Below, in pieces: positions 1 through 8,868 of a stretch of 64,000 nt of DNA. The translations under genes and the position numbers were made by a program. The notes under the pieces were generated by a model. It did not search any database, was not told the DNA's origin, and saw nothing but the letters and a program-made list of their open reading frames with translations. Source of the DNA: G965250275 sp965250275 (GTDB taxonomy: Bacteria > Pseudomonadota > Alphaproteobacteria > Rhodobacterales > Rhodobacteraceae). Every line of letters starts with the position of its first letter. The first letter of the stretch is position 1. Where the stretch lies: NCBI GenBank assembly GCA_965250275.1, contig OZ252297.1, forward strand, positions 1,550,001 through 1,614,000. Direction: 5' to 3'.

Positions 1-637
1 TGATTTGCGGCAGTGCGTAGGGCAGCTCAACCTTCCACAAGGTTTGGCGCGGTGTCGCACCAAATGCCTGTGCGGCCTCCAGCAACGGTTGCGGGGTTGA
101 GGTTACGCCCAGATGCGTCAGCCGGATGGGCGCGGGCAGCACAAAGATCACCGTCGCGATCAGGCCCGGGACCATGCCAATTCCGAAAAAGACGATTGCG
201 GGGATCAGGTAAACGAAAGTCGGCAAAGTCTGCATAAGGTCTAGCACCGGGCGCATTGCAGCATAGAGCCGTGGCCGGTGCGCCGCGGCAATCCCGATGG
301 GAACGCCAAGCCCCATACAAACCATGCAGGCGGACAGTACCAACGTCAGGCTTTCGGTCGTTTCTTCCCAATAGCCCTGATTAAGAATGAACAAGAACCC
401 CAGGACGACGAAAAGCGCGATTTTCCAGTTGCGTTGAAGCCCATACGCGATGAGCGCGAAGACGGCGACGACCAAAAGGGGAGGTGGAGACTGCAGCACC
501 CAAAGGATTGCTTCGATCAGTGCTTCCATGGTGTCGGACAAGGCGTCAAAGAACCAGCCCAGGTTGATTTGCATCCAATCGAAAACAGCAGCGGCCCATT
601 TCCCCACAGGGATCTTATTCTCGGTCAGCCAGTCCAT
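1..637 (-). CDS. choW: Choline ABC transporter permease (partial)
   Basis: Inner-membrane permease of an ABC importer for choline or related quaternary amines. The minus frame is open from an ATG at 637 to the window edge, so about 212 N-terminal codons are present and the C-terminus is missing. It starts MDWLTENKIPVG, shows several hydrophobic membrane segments, and includes the ProW/OpuAB-like stretch LMQTLPTFVYLIPAIVFFGI followed by an EAA-type loop (EAAQAFGATPRQTLWKVELP) that docks the ATPase. AGGAAGAC lies just before the ATG. It follows choX on the same strand, about 100 bases downstream of it; a choV ATPase would be expected beyond base 1. Family is clear; choline rather than betaine is inferred from choX and the bet genes. 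Confidence 0.88.
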   Translation of the reverse strand, partial: MDWLTENKIPVGKWAAAVFDWMQINLGWFFDALSDTMEALIEAILWVLQSPPPLLVVAVFALIAYGLQRNWKIALFVVLGFLFILNQGYWEETTESLTLVLSACMVCMGLGVPIGIAAAHRPRLYAAMRPVLDLMQTLPTFVYLIPAIVFFGIGMVPGLIATVIFVLPAPIRLTHLGVTSTPQPLLEAAQAFGATPRQTLWKVELPYALPQI

Positions 638-705
638 ATGAGGTCTTCCTGAATAGGATTTTCTTGCCTGTCACGCCTACAAAAACGCAGCGCGAGAGCG
701 CAATC

Positions 706-730
706 GGGGCCGCTTTGTTTCGGCGGCCCC
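706..730 (-). terminator. Hairpin between choX and choW
   Basis: A perfect 8-bp inverted repeat (GGGGCCGC at 706-713 and GCGGCCCC at 723-730, 9-base loop) lies just after the choX stop and before choW. On the minus strand no U-run follows it, so it is not a classic terminator. Hairpins at this position in binding-protein transporter operons often protect the upstream mRNA and lower expression of the membrane genes; that role is inferred here. Confidence 0.5.
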
Positions 731-740
731 GGCTAAGACT

Positions 741-1664
741 TTAGTCCAGCAGGGCCGATTTGGCCGCGTCCATTCCGCTGCCGCCGTCTGCCGTTGTCAC
801 ACCGTCCAGCCAACCTGCAAGCGCGTCGGGGTTCTGCTTGATCCATGCCGCGGCTGCCTTTGGCGGATCAACGCCATCGTCAAGGATCGCGCCCATGATT
901 TCGTTCTCCATGGCCAGCGTGAACCCGAGGTTCTCCAGGAACTTGCCCACGTTGGCGCATTCCGAGACATACCCGGCGCGGGTGTTCGTATAGACCGTCG
1001 CGCCCCCAAGGTTGGGGCCAAAGAAGTCGTCGCCACCGGTCAGATAGGTGAGTTCGAAATTGGCGTTCATCGGATGTGGCTCCCAGCCGAGGAACACAAC
1101 CGGTTCGTCGCGCCGGTCCGCACGTGCCACCTGTGCAAGCATGCCTTGCTCGGAGCTTTCGACAACTTCGAACCCGGACAAACCAAAGGCGTCATCGTCG
1201 ATCATCGACTGGATCAGCCGGTTTCCGTCATTGCCCGGCTCAATGCCATAGATTTTTCCGTCGAGTGCGTCTTTCTGACCGGCGATATCTGCGAAATCCT
1301 TGATCCCCAGATCTGCGGCGGCCTTGTTGACGGTCAGGGTGTACTTCGCGCCTTCGAGATTGGCGCGCACGGTATCGACCGTTCCGGCATCGCGATACTT
1401 GGCGATATCTCCTTCCATGGTCGGCATCCAGTTGCCCAGAAAGACGTCGATATCCCCGTTGGCCATCGATGTGTAGGTCACAGGAACGGACAGTACCTTG
1501 ATATCGGTCTCATACCCCAGTGCGTCGAGCACTACGGTCGCCGCTGCAGTTGTGGCCGTGATGTCAGTCCAGCCCACGTCCGAGAAGGTAACCTTTGAGC
1601 AATCGGCCATCGCGGGGACGGCCGCCAGCAGCGCCAAGGCGGATAATGTGGTTCTTAGTTTCAT
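741..1664 (-). CDS. choX: Choline-binding periplasmic protein ChoX
   Basis: Periplasmic substrate-binding protein of the choline ABC importer, 307 residues, usual family length. I start at MKLRTTLSALALLAAVPAMA rather than 20 codons upstream because this gives a clean Sec signal peptide (cleavage near residue 20) and an AGGGAG ribosome site stands 5-6 bases before the ATG. The mature part has ProX/OpuAC features: the TFSDVGWTDITATTAAA start, LGNWMPTMEG and FLGWEPHPMN, whose tryptophans are typical of quaternary-ammonium cages. It lies upstream of choW on the same strand, divergent from betI, sharing the control region with the probable BetI operator. Choline versus betaine specificity is inferred from neighbours. 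Confidence 0.92.
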   Translation of the reverse strand: MKLRTTLSALALLAAVPAMADCSKVTFSDVGWTDITATTAAATVVLDALGYETDIKVLSVPVTYTSMANGDIDVFLGNWMPTMEGDIAKYRDAGTVDTVRANLEGAKYTLTVNKAAADLGIKDFADIAGQKDALDGKIYGIEPGNDGNRLIQSMIDDDAFGLSGFEVVESSEQGMLAQVARADRRDEPVVFLGWEPHPMNANFELTYLTGGDDFFGPNLGGATVYTNTRAGYVSECANVGKFLENLGFTLAMENEIMGAILDDGVDPPKAAAAWIKQNPDALAGWLDGVTTADGGSGMDAAKSALLD

Positions 1665-1708
1665 GTCGTACTCCCTGATCGGTTTGGTTTTCGGCACCGT
1701 GGCGTTTC

Positions 1709-1728
1709 TTGATTGACGAGTCAATAAA
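1709..1728. promoter_or_regulatory. Probable BetI operator
   Basis: An interrupted inverted repeat, TTGATTGAC-GA-GTCAATAAA, with 8 of 9 positions symmetric, sits in the 107-base space between the divergent choX and betI starts. Its core ATTGAC/GTCAAT resembles operators known for the choline-responsive repressor BetI. Position and symmetry support autoregulation of betI-betC-betA together with control of choXW. Assignment to BetI is by resemblance and location. Confidence 0.68.
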
Positions 1729-1771
1729 CCAGACTTAGCGTCCGGCAGGATGATCGGAACAGGAGCCGGTG

Positions 1772-2344
1772 ATGCCCAAGGTCGGGATGGAGCCTATCAG
1801 GCGTGACGCATTGGTAAAGGCTGCGATTGCCGAGATCGGCGACGCAGGCACACTAGATGTGACCGTCAGCCAGATCGCGCGGCGTGCCGGGATGTCCAGC
1901 GCGCTGGCCCATCATTACTTTGGATCGAAAGAGCAAATGCTGGTCGCCGCGATGCGCCACATCCTCAGTGTGTTCGGCGCAGAGGTGCGCGGGGCGCTGG
2001 CGATGGCGCGAACGCCGGAGTCTCGGGTAGAAGCGATTGTGCGCGCGTCTTTCACGGCCCAGAGCTTCCGACCGGAGACGGCCGCGGCATGGCTGCACTT
2101 CTATTTGCAAGCCCAGAGTTCCGCCCCAACGCGGCGGTTGCTGACGGTCTATCACCGGCGTTTGCATTCCAACCTGATGACCGGGTTTCGACCGCTCGTG
2201 GCTGACCCCGCGACGGCATCCGAGACCATTGGTGCGCTGATTGACGGCGTCTATCTGCGGCAAGTTCTGCGTCCAGAAGGTCTTTCACTGGAGGCGGCGG
2301 TCGACCTCGTGCTGGACGAAGTCAAACGCCTGATCGAGGAGTAG
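1772..2344 (+). CDS. betI: Transcriptional repressor BetI (TetR family)
   Basis: TetR-family repressor that senses choline and controls betaine synthesis genes, 190 residues. The start MPKVGMEPIRRDALVKAAI is the typical BetI N-terminus; the helix-turn-helix is at about residues 27-46 (VSQIARRAGMSSALAHHYFG). I chose the ATG at 1772 over the GTG one codon earlier because AGGAG at 1761-1765 is well spaced for it. betC begins 3 bases after the stop, so betI-betC-betA form one operon. The palindrome at 1709-1728 is the likely binding site. Confidence 0.93.
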   Translation: MPKVGMEPIRRDALVKAAIAEIGDAGTLDVTVSQIARRAGMSSALAHHYFGSKEQMLVAAMRHILSVFGAEVRGALAMARTPESRVEAIVRASFTAQSFRPETAAAWLHFYLQAQSSAPTRRLLTVYHRRLHSNLMTGFRPLVADPATASETIGALIDGVYLRQVLRPEGLSLEAAVDLVLDEVKRLIEE

Positions 2345-2346
2345 GG

Positions 2347-3855
2347 ATGACCCAACCCAATATCCTCATACTGATGGTGGATCAGCTCAACGGGACCTTG
2401 TTTCCCGATGGTCCGGCCGAATGGCTGCACGCGCCTAACCTCAAGGCGCTGGCCGCGCGGTCGGTCCGGTTTCAGAACACCTACACCGCGTCACCACTTT
2501 GCGCGCCGGGACGGGCAAGCTTCATGTCCGGGCAGCTGCCACGCCGGACGGGGGTCTACGACAACGCTGCTGAATTCCGGTCTGACATCCCCACCTACGC
2601 GCATCACTTGCGCCGTGCGGGCTACGCGACCTGCTTGTCTGGAAAGATGCATTTCGTCGGGCCCGATCAGCTCCACGGGTTTGAAGAGCGCCTGACCACG
2701 GACATCTATCCTGCTGATTTTGGCTGGACGCCGGATTACCGCAAACCCGGTCAGCGGATCGATTGGTGGTATCACAACATGGGGTCGGTCACGGGGGCCG
2801 GTGTTGCCGAGATTTCCAATCAGATGGAATACGATGACGAGGTCGCCTTCCATGCCGAGCAAAAACTCTATGACCTCGCGCGCGGCCGGGACGATCGTCC
2901 ATGGTGCCTGACGGTGAGTTTCACCCACCCGCACGATCCCTACGTGGCGCGGCGCAAGTATTGGAACCTCTACGAGCACTGCGAGCATCTGGAACCCGAG
3001 GTGAGCGATCTGGGTTATGACGCGCAAGATCCGCATAGCAAACGGATCTTTGATGCCAATGACTGGCGCAGCTTCGATATCTCGGATGAGGACATCCGCC
3101 GCTCGCGCCGTGCTTATTTCGCCAACATCTCATATCTCGATGACAAGATCGGCCAGCTTCTGAAGGTGATGGAAGCGACGCGGCAAGAGGCGATCGTTGT
3201 TTTTGTCTCTGACCATGGCGACATGTTGGGCGAGCGTGGGCTTTGGTTCAAAATGTGCTTCTTTGAAGGGTCTGCGCGGGTGCCTTTGATGATCGCTGCG
3301 CCCGGATTGACGCCGCAGCGGATCGACACGCCTGTTTCCACGTTGGATGTAACCCCGACGCTTGCTGCGTTGGCGGGTGTATCCATGCAGGACGTGGCAC
3401 CTTGGGTTGATGGCCATGATCTTGGCCCGTTGATGCGGGGCGATGAACGCGACGATCCGGTGGCAATTGAGTATGCCGCTGAAGGCTCAGACGCGCCGTT
3501 GGTCTGCCTGCGTTATGGCAAATGGAAATACACCCGCTGCGCGCTCGATCCCGACATGCTGTTCGATCTCGACGAGGATCCACTGGAGCGTGTCAATCTG
3601 GCCAATGACCCGGCGCATCAAGGCACCTTGCAAACCTTGCGTGCCAAATCCGAGGCGCGCTGGGACCTCGCCGCCTTTGACGCAGAAGTCAGGGCCAGTC
3701 AGGCCCGCCGGTGGGTCGTCTACGAGGCCTTGCGGCAGGGCGGATACTACCCGTGGGACTATCAGCCGCTGCAAAAAGCGTCAGAGCGGTACATGCGCAA
3801 TCACATGGACCTCAATGTTCTTGAGGAAAACCAGCGTTTCCCGAGGGGCGAATGA
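2347..3855 (+). CDS. betC: Choline-sulfatase BetC
   Basis: Hydrolyses choline-O-sulfate to choline and sulfate, feeding the betaine pathway; cytoplasmic, 502 residues. The alkaline-phosphatase-like sulfatase fold is evident: metal-binding start NILILMVDQLNG, the formylglycine signature C52-A-P-G-R56 in which Cys52 would be oxidised to the catalytic residue, and VSDHGDMLGERGLW with further metal ligands. The C-terminal part (ARRWVVYEALRQGGYYPWDY) is the choline-sulfatase C-terminal extension. It follows betI by 2 bases and precedes betA by about 70. Confidence 0.94.
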   Translation: MTQPNILILMVDQLNGTLFPDGPAEWLHAPNLKALAARSVRFQNTYTASPLCAPGRASFMSGQLPRRTGVYDNAAEFRSDIPTYAHHLRRAGYATCLSGKMHFVGPDQLHGFEERLTTDIYPADFGWTPDYRKPGQRIDWWYHNMGSVTGAGVAEISNQMEYDDEVAFHAEQKLYDLARGRDDRPWCLTVSFTHPHDPYVARRKYWNLYEHCEHLEPEVSDLGYDAQDPHSKRIFDANDWRSFDISDEDIRRSRRAYFANISYLDDKIGQLLKVMEATRQEAIVVFVSDHGDMLGERGLWFKMCFFEGSARVPLMIAAPGLTPQRIDTPVSTLDVTPTLAALAGVSMQDVAPWVDGHDLGPLMRGDERDDPVAIEYAAEGSDAPLVCLRYGKWKYTRCALDPDMLFDLDEDPLERVNLANDPAHQGTLQTLRAKSEARWDLAAFDAEVRASQARRWVVYEALRQGGYYPWDYQPLQKASERYMRNHMDLNVLEENQRFPRGE

Positions 3856-3927
3856 AGATGCTGAATACAGCGGTGCGTGCGATTGGGTTCGATGCCCGAT
3901 GCCGTGGTCTTACGGAGATCAAGTAAT

Positions 3928-5577
3928 ATGGAAGCGGATTTCGTCATCGTGGGCGCGGGCAGCGCGGGCTGCGCCATGGCGTATCGGCTCAGCGAAGCCG
4001 GGGCCTCAGTGCTTGTCATTGAGCACGGCGGTACTGACGCAGGCCCGTTTATCCAGATGCCGGGTGCCCTGAGCTTTCCAATGAACATGAAGCGGTACGA
4101 CTGGGGGTACCGATCCGAGCCAGAACCGCATCTGAACAACCGCCGGCTGGCCTGCCCGCGCGGCAAGGTCATTGGTGGTTCATCTTCCATCAACGGTATG
4201 GTCTATGTGCGTGGTCACGCGATGGATTTTGATCACTGGGCTGAAGTCGGGGCGGATGGCTGGTCCTATGCCGATGTGCTGCCCTACTACAAACGGATGG
4301 AACACTGGCACGATGGTGGCCATGGTGGCGATCCCGATTGGCGCGGAAATGACGGCCCATTGCATGTCAGTCGCGGGCGGCGCGACAACCCCTTGTTTCA
4401 TGCGTTTGTCGAGGCTGGCCGTCAGGCTGGTTACGAGGTCACGGACGACTACAACGGGGAAAAGCAGGAAGGGTTCGGACCTTTCGAGGCGACAGTCTGG
4501 CAAGGGCGGCGATGGTCTGCCGCGAATGCGTATCTGCGCCCTGCGCTGAGCCGGCCAAACTGCGATTTGATGCGGGGCTTGGTCGAGCGGGTCGTGATCG
4601 AAGACGGCCGTGCAACTGGGGTTGCTTTGAAGGGCGGCAAAGTTGTTCGGGCCCGACGCGAAGTCGTCCTTGCAGCTTCATCGATCAACTCGCCGAAGAT
4701 CCTGATGTTGTCGGGCATTGGGCCTGCACACCATCTGGCCGAGCACGGCATTGGGGTGGTTGCGGATCGCCCGGGCGTGGGTGGAAACCTTCAGGACCAC
4801 CTGGAGCTCTATGTACAGATGGCGTCCAGCCAACCTGTAACGCTTTACAAATACTGGAATCTGTTGGGCAAAGCCCGCGTCGGGGCGCAGTGGCTGCTCC
4901 GCAAATCCGGTCCGGGAGCGTCGAACCAGTTTGAAAGCTGTGCCTTCGTTCGCTCTGAGGCGGGGGTGCCCTATCCTGACATCCAGTACCACTTCTTGAC
5001 CATCGCGGTCCGATATGACGGCAAGGCGGCGGCCGAAGGCCACGGGTTTCAGGCCCATACCGGCCCCATGCGATCAAAGAGCCGGGGACGGGTTTCATTG
5101 CGGTCTTCCGATCCAAACGACGATCCCGTGATCCGTTTCAACTACATGTCGCACCCGGACGATTGGAAAGAGTTTCGCAACTGCATTCGGCTCACCCGCG
5201 AGATTTTCGACCAGGACGCGTTCAAACCCTTCGTCAAACACGAGATACAGCCCGGGGACGCTGTGCAGGACGATGCGGCGCTCGACGCCTTCATTGCTGA
5301 GCATGCCGAGAGTGCCTATCACCCTTGCGGCACATGTCGCATGGGGCGCGCCGATGACCCTGACTCGGTGGTTGATCCGCAGGGACGCGTGATCGGCGTT
5401 GATCGACTGCGCGTCGCGGACAGCAGCTTGTTTCCGCGGATCACCAACGGGAATCTCAACGCGCCTTCGATCATGGTCGGGGAAAAAGTGAGTGATGATC
5501 TGCTGGGACGCTCGCCATTGCCCAAAGCCAACGTAACGCCCTGGATCCATCCGGACTGGCAAACCGCACAGCGTTGA
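3928..5577 (+). CDS. betA: Choline dehydrogenase BetA
   Basis: GMC-family flavoenzyme, 549 residues, oxidising choline to betaine aldehyde at the membrane. The FAD Rossmann motif VGAGSAG stands at the N-terminus of MEADFVIVGAGSAGCAMAYR; GMC signatures (PRGKVIGGSSSINGMVYVRG and SSINSPKILMLSGIGP) and the C-terminal HPCGTCRMG with the active-site region follow. Start at 3928 matches the usual BetA N-terminus and has GGAG upstream; an in-frame start 17 codons earlier has no support. It is the third gene after betI and betC. The next enzyme, betaine aldehyde dehydrogenase (BetB), is not encoded in this window. Confidence 0.95.
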   Translation: MEADFVIVGAGSAGCAMAYRLSEAGASVLVIEHGGTDAGPFIQMPGALSFPMNMKRYDWGYRSEPEPHLNNRRLACPRGKVIGGSSSINGMVYVRGHAMDFDHWAEVGADGWSYADVLPYYKRMEHWHDGGHGGDPDWRGNDGPLHVSRGRRDNPLFHAFVEAGRQAGYEVTDDYNGEKQEGFGPFEATVWQGRRWSAANAYLRPALSRPNCDLMRGLVERVVIEDGRATGVALKGGKVVRARREVVLAASSINSPKILMLSGIGPAHHLAEHGIGVVADRPGVGGNLQDHLELYVQMASSQPVTLYKYWNLLGKARVGAQWLLRKSGPGASNQFESCAFVRSEAGVPYPDIQYHFLTIAVRYDGKAAAEGHGFQAHTGPMRSKSRGRVSLRSSDPNDDPVIRFNYMSHPDDWKEFRNCIRLTREIFDQDAFKPFVKHEIQPGDAVQDDAALDAFIAEHAESAYHPCGTCRMGRADDPDSVVDPQGRVIGVDRLRVADSSLFPRITNGNLNAPSIMVGEKVSDDLLGRSPLPKANVTPWIHPDWQTAQR

Positions 5578-5634
5578 ACGGGCCGCCAATCCGCCAACTG
5601 AATGCTCCGAAAACAGGAGTGGCTTAGCCGGGTT

Positions 5635-5652
5635 CCGGTCAGTGCCGACCGG
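5635..5652 (+). terminator. Hairpin downstream of betA
   Basis: CCGGTC at 5635-5640 and GACCGG at 5647-5652 form a 6-bp stem with a 6-base loop in the 217-base space after betA. A U-run is absent. It may mark the 3' end of the bet transcript but could be incidental; apart from it and a weaker CTCC/GGAG pair at 5605-5619 I see nothing in this gap. Confidence 0.3.
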
Positions 5653-5794
5653 GTACACACAAAGACGGTGGCGGGGTCAAAATGCCGGTGGCAGCCCGTT
5701 TGCGATACGCGTAGGGTCTGCGCGATCAATACAGGTCAAGGCGTACCGCGACCGGTGCAACTGACCACTGGCAACGAAAGACAAGGAACAAACG

Positions 5795-6034
5795 ATGTCG
5801 CATACTCCCCACGAACTCTCCGAAGAATTCCCCGACAAAGTTGAGCTTATGAGCAGTCTGAAGCAGTCCGATGCTCACTTCGCGCGGCTGGCTGATGAAT
5901 ATCACGAGATCAACCGCGCCGTGCATCGTGCAGAAACCAACATCGAGCCAATGGAAGAGCTGGCTGAGGTTGAGTTGCGCAAGAAACGTGCCCATCTCAA
6001 GGACGAGATCTGGGGCATTTTGTCGAAAGCGTAG
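5795..6034 (+). CDS. YdcH/DUF465 family small protein
   Basis: A 79-residue, highly charged, probably all-helical (coiled-coil) cytoplasmic protein. The pattern FPDKVELMSSLKQSDAHFAR, followed by LADEYHEINRAVHRAE and a C-terminal LRKKRAHLKDEI, is the signature of DUF465 (YdcH), whose function is not established. An AAGGAA site lies 8-10 bases before the ATG. It stands alone, convergent with the regulator at 6060-7460. Confidence 0.85.
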   Translation: MSHTPHELSEEFPDKVELMSSLKQSDAHFARLADEYHEINRAVHRAETNIEPMEELAEVELRKKRAHLKDEIWGILSKA

Positions 6035-6059
6035 GGCGTTCAGTCCGCAAGGGCGCGCT

Positions 6060-7460
6060 CTAGCGCACCTGATAAGGCAGCAGACCGCGCTGGTTTACAT
6101 TGATGGTCAGGTGCCGCTCCAGCGGCGGCACCGACCTCTGATGACACATCTTGCGTTCGCAAATCCGGCAAGAAATCCCAATCGGTTCGAAGGCACTGTC
6201 GCGGCTGACATCCATGCCGTCCGCGTAGACGAGGTCGGCGGCATGCTTGATCTCGCATCCCAGCGCAATCGCATAGCGCCGGACCGGGGCAGCGAAAGAG
6301 CCACCTGATTTCGAAACATCGCGCGCCAGCGAGATATAGCGCACCCCGTCCGGCGTTTCGGCCAGCTGGCGCAAAAAACGGCCCGGTGTCTCGAAGGCGC
6401 GGTGCACATTCCAAAGCGGACAGGCACCTCCGAAACGGGCAAATTGCAGGCGCGTTGCGCTGTGCCGCTTGGTGATGGTGCCCGCCTGATCGACCCGCAC
6501 AAAGAAGAACGGAATCCCCTTTGCACCGGGACGCTGTAGCGTCGACAGGCGATGGGCGACCTGCTCGATGGAGGCGCCAAAGCGTCGCCCGAGTTGTTCC
6601 AGGTCGTGGCGGCAGTCCTGCGCGGCCTGAAGAAATGCACCATAGGGCATCAGGGCGGCGCCCGCGAAGTAGTTGGCCAACCCGATTTTGGCGATCGCGC
6701 GCGCATCCTCGGTTTGGAAGCGGGCAAAATCGAGCGTGGCTTCGAGCAGTGAGTCCCGGCTGAGCAAAGCGGTTTGCAGGACCAACTGAAACACCTGAGT
6801 TTCTGGCCCCGTATGCGCCGAAAGGCGCAAGGTGCGGCTGTCGGGATCGTAGTGGCGCAGTTGGTCCATATCCGCCGTCTGAACCCGTATCCCGGAATGC
6901 TGAAGTTGCTCAATCGCAGCGGCGCGCACCGCGTCGGCGCCAATGCGGCCGCCGCTGAAGCGTTCGGCGGCGCGATCCACGGCATCAATGTAATTGTCGC
7001 AGTAGTGAAAGAAATCGCGCACCTCTTCCCATGGACTGGCTTGCGGGCGCGCGTCTTCGCGCCCGAGTGCCTCGTCAAGCGACGCGAGACGCTCATGCGA
7101 CTGGCGATAGGCGCGGTGCAGCTCCAGAAAAGCGCGCGCCAGAGCAGGCGCATTTGAGGCGGTCAGGCGCAGATCCGCCAGCGGCGGGGCATCTTCGGCA
7201 AACACCGGATCCGCCAGAGCTTCGCGCATATCGCTGACCAGGCGTTCGCTGTCTCCGGTGCTGAGTTCGGTCACATCAATGCCAAACTCCTGCGCCAACG
7301 CCAGCACAACTGTCGTGCTCAGAGGCCTGTTGTTGTTCTCCATCTGGTTCAGGTAGGGCAGGGAGATCCCAAGCTTTGCTGCAAAGTCCTTTTGCGTCAG
7401 GCCCATGCGGGTCCGCATTTCGCGCAGCTTCGCACCGGCGTAGAGTTTCTGCGTGGCCAT
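6060..7460 (-). CDS. pccR: Short-chain fatty acyl-CoA regulator (PccR/ScfR family)
   Basis: Transcription factor of 466 residues that senses short acyl-CoAs. Residues about 8-62 are an XRE/Cro-type helix-turn-helix (LREMRTRMGLTQKDFAAKLG). A long central region follows, then a C-terminal DUF2083-like domain ending in the cysteine-rich motif CRICERKMC. This is the architecture of the ScfR family (PccR in Rhodobacter sphaeroides, RamB in actinobacteria). I start at MATQKLYAGAKL; the frame stays open a further 280 codons upstream, antisense-free but inside the MFS gene, and is not coding. TTTGCA-type sites lie just before the start, suggesting autoregulation. The nearby pccB is the likely target. 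Confidence 0.88.
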   Translation of the reverse strand: MATQKLYAGAKLREMRTRMGLTQKDFAAKLGISLPYLNQMENNNRPLSTTVVLALAQEFGIDVTELSTGDSERLVSDMREALADPVFAEDAPPLADLRLTASNAPALARAFLELHRAYRQSHERLASLDEALGREDARPQASPWEEVRDFFHYCDNYIDAVDRAAERFSGGRIGADAVRAAAIEQLQHSGIRVQTADMDQLRHYDPDSRTLRLSAHTGPETQVFQLVLQTALLSRDSLLEATLDFARFQTEDARAIAKIGLANYFAGAALMPYGAFLQAAQDCRHDLEQLGRRFGASIEQVAHRLSTLQRPGAKGIPFFFVRVDQAGTITKRHSATRLQFARFGGACPLWNVHRAFETPGRFLRQLAETPDGVRYISLARDVSKSGGSFAAPVRRYAIALGCEIKHAADLVYADGMDVSRDSAFEPIGISCRICERKMCHQRSVPPLERHLTINVNQRGLLPYQVR

Positions 7461-7469
7461 TCGAACCTC

Positions 7470-7508
7470 TTTGCAGGGTTTGCAGGTGTTTCTTCGTAAC
7501 TTTGCAAA
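7470..7508. promoter_or_regulatory. ScfR/PccR-type sites before pccR
   Basis: Three TTTGCA elements stand 10-48 bases upstream of the pccR start: TTTGCAGG at 7470-7477, TTTGCAGG at 7479-7486 and a palindromic TTTGCAAA at 7501-7508. From memory of the literature, PccR and the related RamB bind TTTGCAAA elements. The location suggests autoregulation. The tandem 9-bp spacing differs from the paired TTTGCAAA arrangement I recall for PccR. Confidence 0.6.
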
Positions 7509-7585
7509 CCTGCGTGGGCAAGGTATCCCGGGCGTTTGATCTTGGCAGAACAGCAGCGGGCGCGGCGACTGGGTGCCGACGTTGG

Positions 7586-8836
7586 TCAAAGCCCCAGCTG
7601 CTTCTCCCGCCGGATGACGATGTTGATCGCCACAATGCTCAACAAGGACGTGGTCAGCATCATGTAGAGCAAGGGAAACGCACCGGTTTCCGGTGTCAGA
7701 AGGAAGCCCACCAGCGCCCCAAGTGCGGCCCCGCCACCCAGCATAATTGCGCCACCAAGCCCTGAGGCCGTGCCGGCCAGGTGTGGCCTGACAGACAGCA
7801 TGCCTGCGGTGGCATTTGGGATGACCATCCCATTGCCCAGCCCGACAAAGGTCATGAACCCGAAGAAGACCAGGACCGAACCGTTGCCCGTCAGGAAGAG
7901 CACCAGAGAGACCGCCATGCCCAACCCGTTTGCAAGGCATCCCCAAAGGATCATGCGGTTTACGCCAAATCGCACCGAATAGCGGCCCGAGAGGAAATTC
8001 CCGAAGAAATACCCGATGGCCGGAGCGCCAAAGAAGAGACCCAACTGGCTTGGCGAAAGGCCAAAGACCTCGGTTCCAACAAATGGAGCGCCGCCGAGAT
8101 AGGCAAAAAACGCGCCAGACGAAAAGCCCGACGCCAACGAATAACCCCAGAAACGAGGGCTGGTCAGAAGTTCCGGATACTCTCTGAATTGTCCGATCAG
8201 GGTTTTGCCGCTTACGCGCGCGGTTTCGCCCATATCCGCCCAGACCAGCCAGTAGAGCAGCGCGGCCAGCAATAGCAGAACCCCGAAATTGGAATGCCAC
8301 CCCAGCAACTCGTCAAGGACACCACCAATGGCGGGCCCAATCATCGGCACAACTGCCGTGCCCATGGTCACATAGCCGATCATGCTTGCCGCTCGGTCCT
8401 GCGGATGCATGTCGCGCACTGCGGCACGTCCCAGAACCATGCCGACTGTCGCGACTGCCTGCGCCATGCGAAAGGCCAGAAACACTTCGGCGTTGGGCGC
8501 CAGCAAACATCCCAAAGTGGCCAGCATAAACAGCGCCAATCCACCCAGCATTACGGGGCGCCGTCCCATCTTGTCACTGATCGGGCCGATGACAATCTGC
8601 AGAACCGCGCTGACGAACAGATAAAGGGCCACGGACAATTGCATCAGACGGTAGTCGGTCTGGAAATGGGCGGTCATGTTGGGCAGGCTGGGCAAGAACA
8701 TGTTCATGGCCAGTGCCGAAAGCCCGGTTGCCAGGATCAGCGTTGCGATATGCGGAGGAGTCGTTCGGTCGAGGAATCGGACGGTTGGACTGTCGGGCAT
8801 GTCACTGATGTGAGGGAAAGGCGCGGGCTTGTCCAC
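7586..8836 (-). CDS. Bcr/CflA-type multidrug MFS transporter
   Basis: Major facilitator superfamily exporter of about 404-416 residues with twelve predicted membrane helices. The N-terminal half has the drug/H+ antiporter-1 motif region (IGPISDKMGRRPVML between helices 2 and 3) and NMFLPSLPNM typical of the Bcr/CflA group. Substrate is unknown. The start is uncertain: a GTG at 8836 and an ATG at 8800 (MPDSPTVRF) are both without a clear ribosome site. Divergent from pccB, so the space 8837-8980 holds promoters for both; it precedes pccR on the minus strand by about 125 bases. Confidence 0.87.
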   Translation of the reverse strand: MDKPAPFPHISDMPDSPTVRFLDRTTPPHIATLILATGLSALAMNMFLPSLPNMTAHFQTDYRLMQLSVALYLFVSAVLQIVIGPISDKMGRRPVMLGGLALFMLATLGCLLAPNAEVFLAFRMAQAVATVGMVLGRAAVRDMHPQDRAASMIGYVTMGTAVVPMIGPAIGGVLDELLGWHSNFGVLLLLAALLYWLVWADMGETARVSGKTLIGQFREYPELLTSPRFWGYSLASGFSSGAFFAYLGGAPFVGTEVFGLSPSQLGLFFGAPAIGYFFGNFLSGRYSVRFGVNRMILWGCLANGLGMAVSLVLFLTGNGSVLVFFGFMTFVGLGNGMVIPNATAGMLSVRPHLAGTASGLGGAIMLGGGAALGALVGFLLTPETGAFPLLYMMLTTSLLSIVAINIVIRREKQLGL

Positions 8837-8868
8837 TGCGACCGAACGTTCAATCGTTAATTAGCATA

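Noticed and set aside
7461..8300. A 280-codon upstream extension of the pccR frame
   Set aside because: It overlaps the MFS gene in another frame and the regulatory sites; the family begins at MATQKLYAG.
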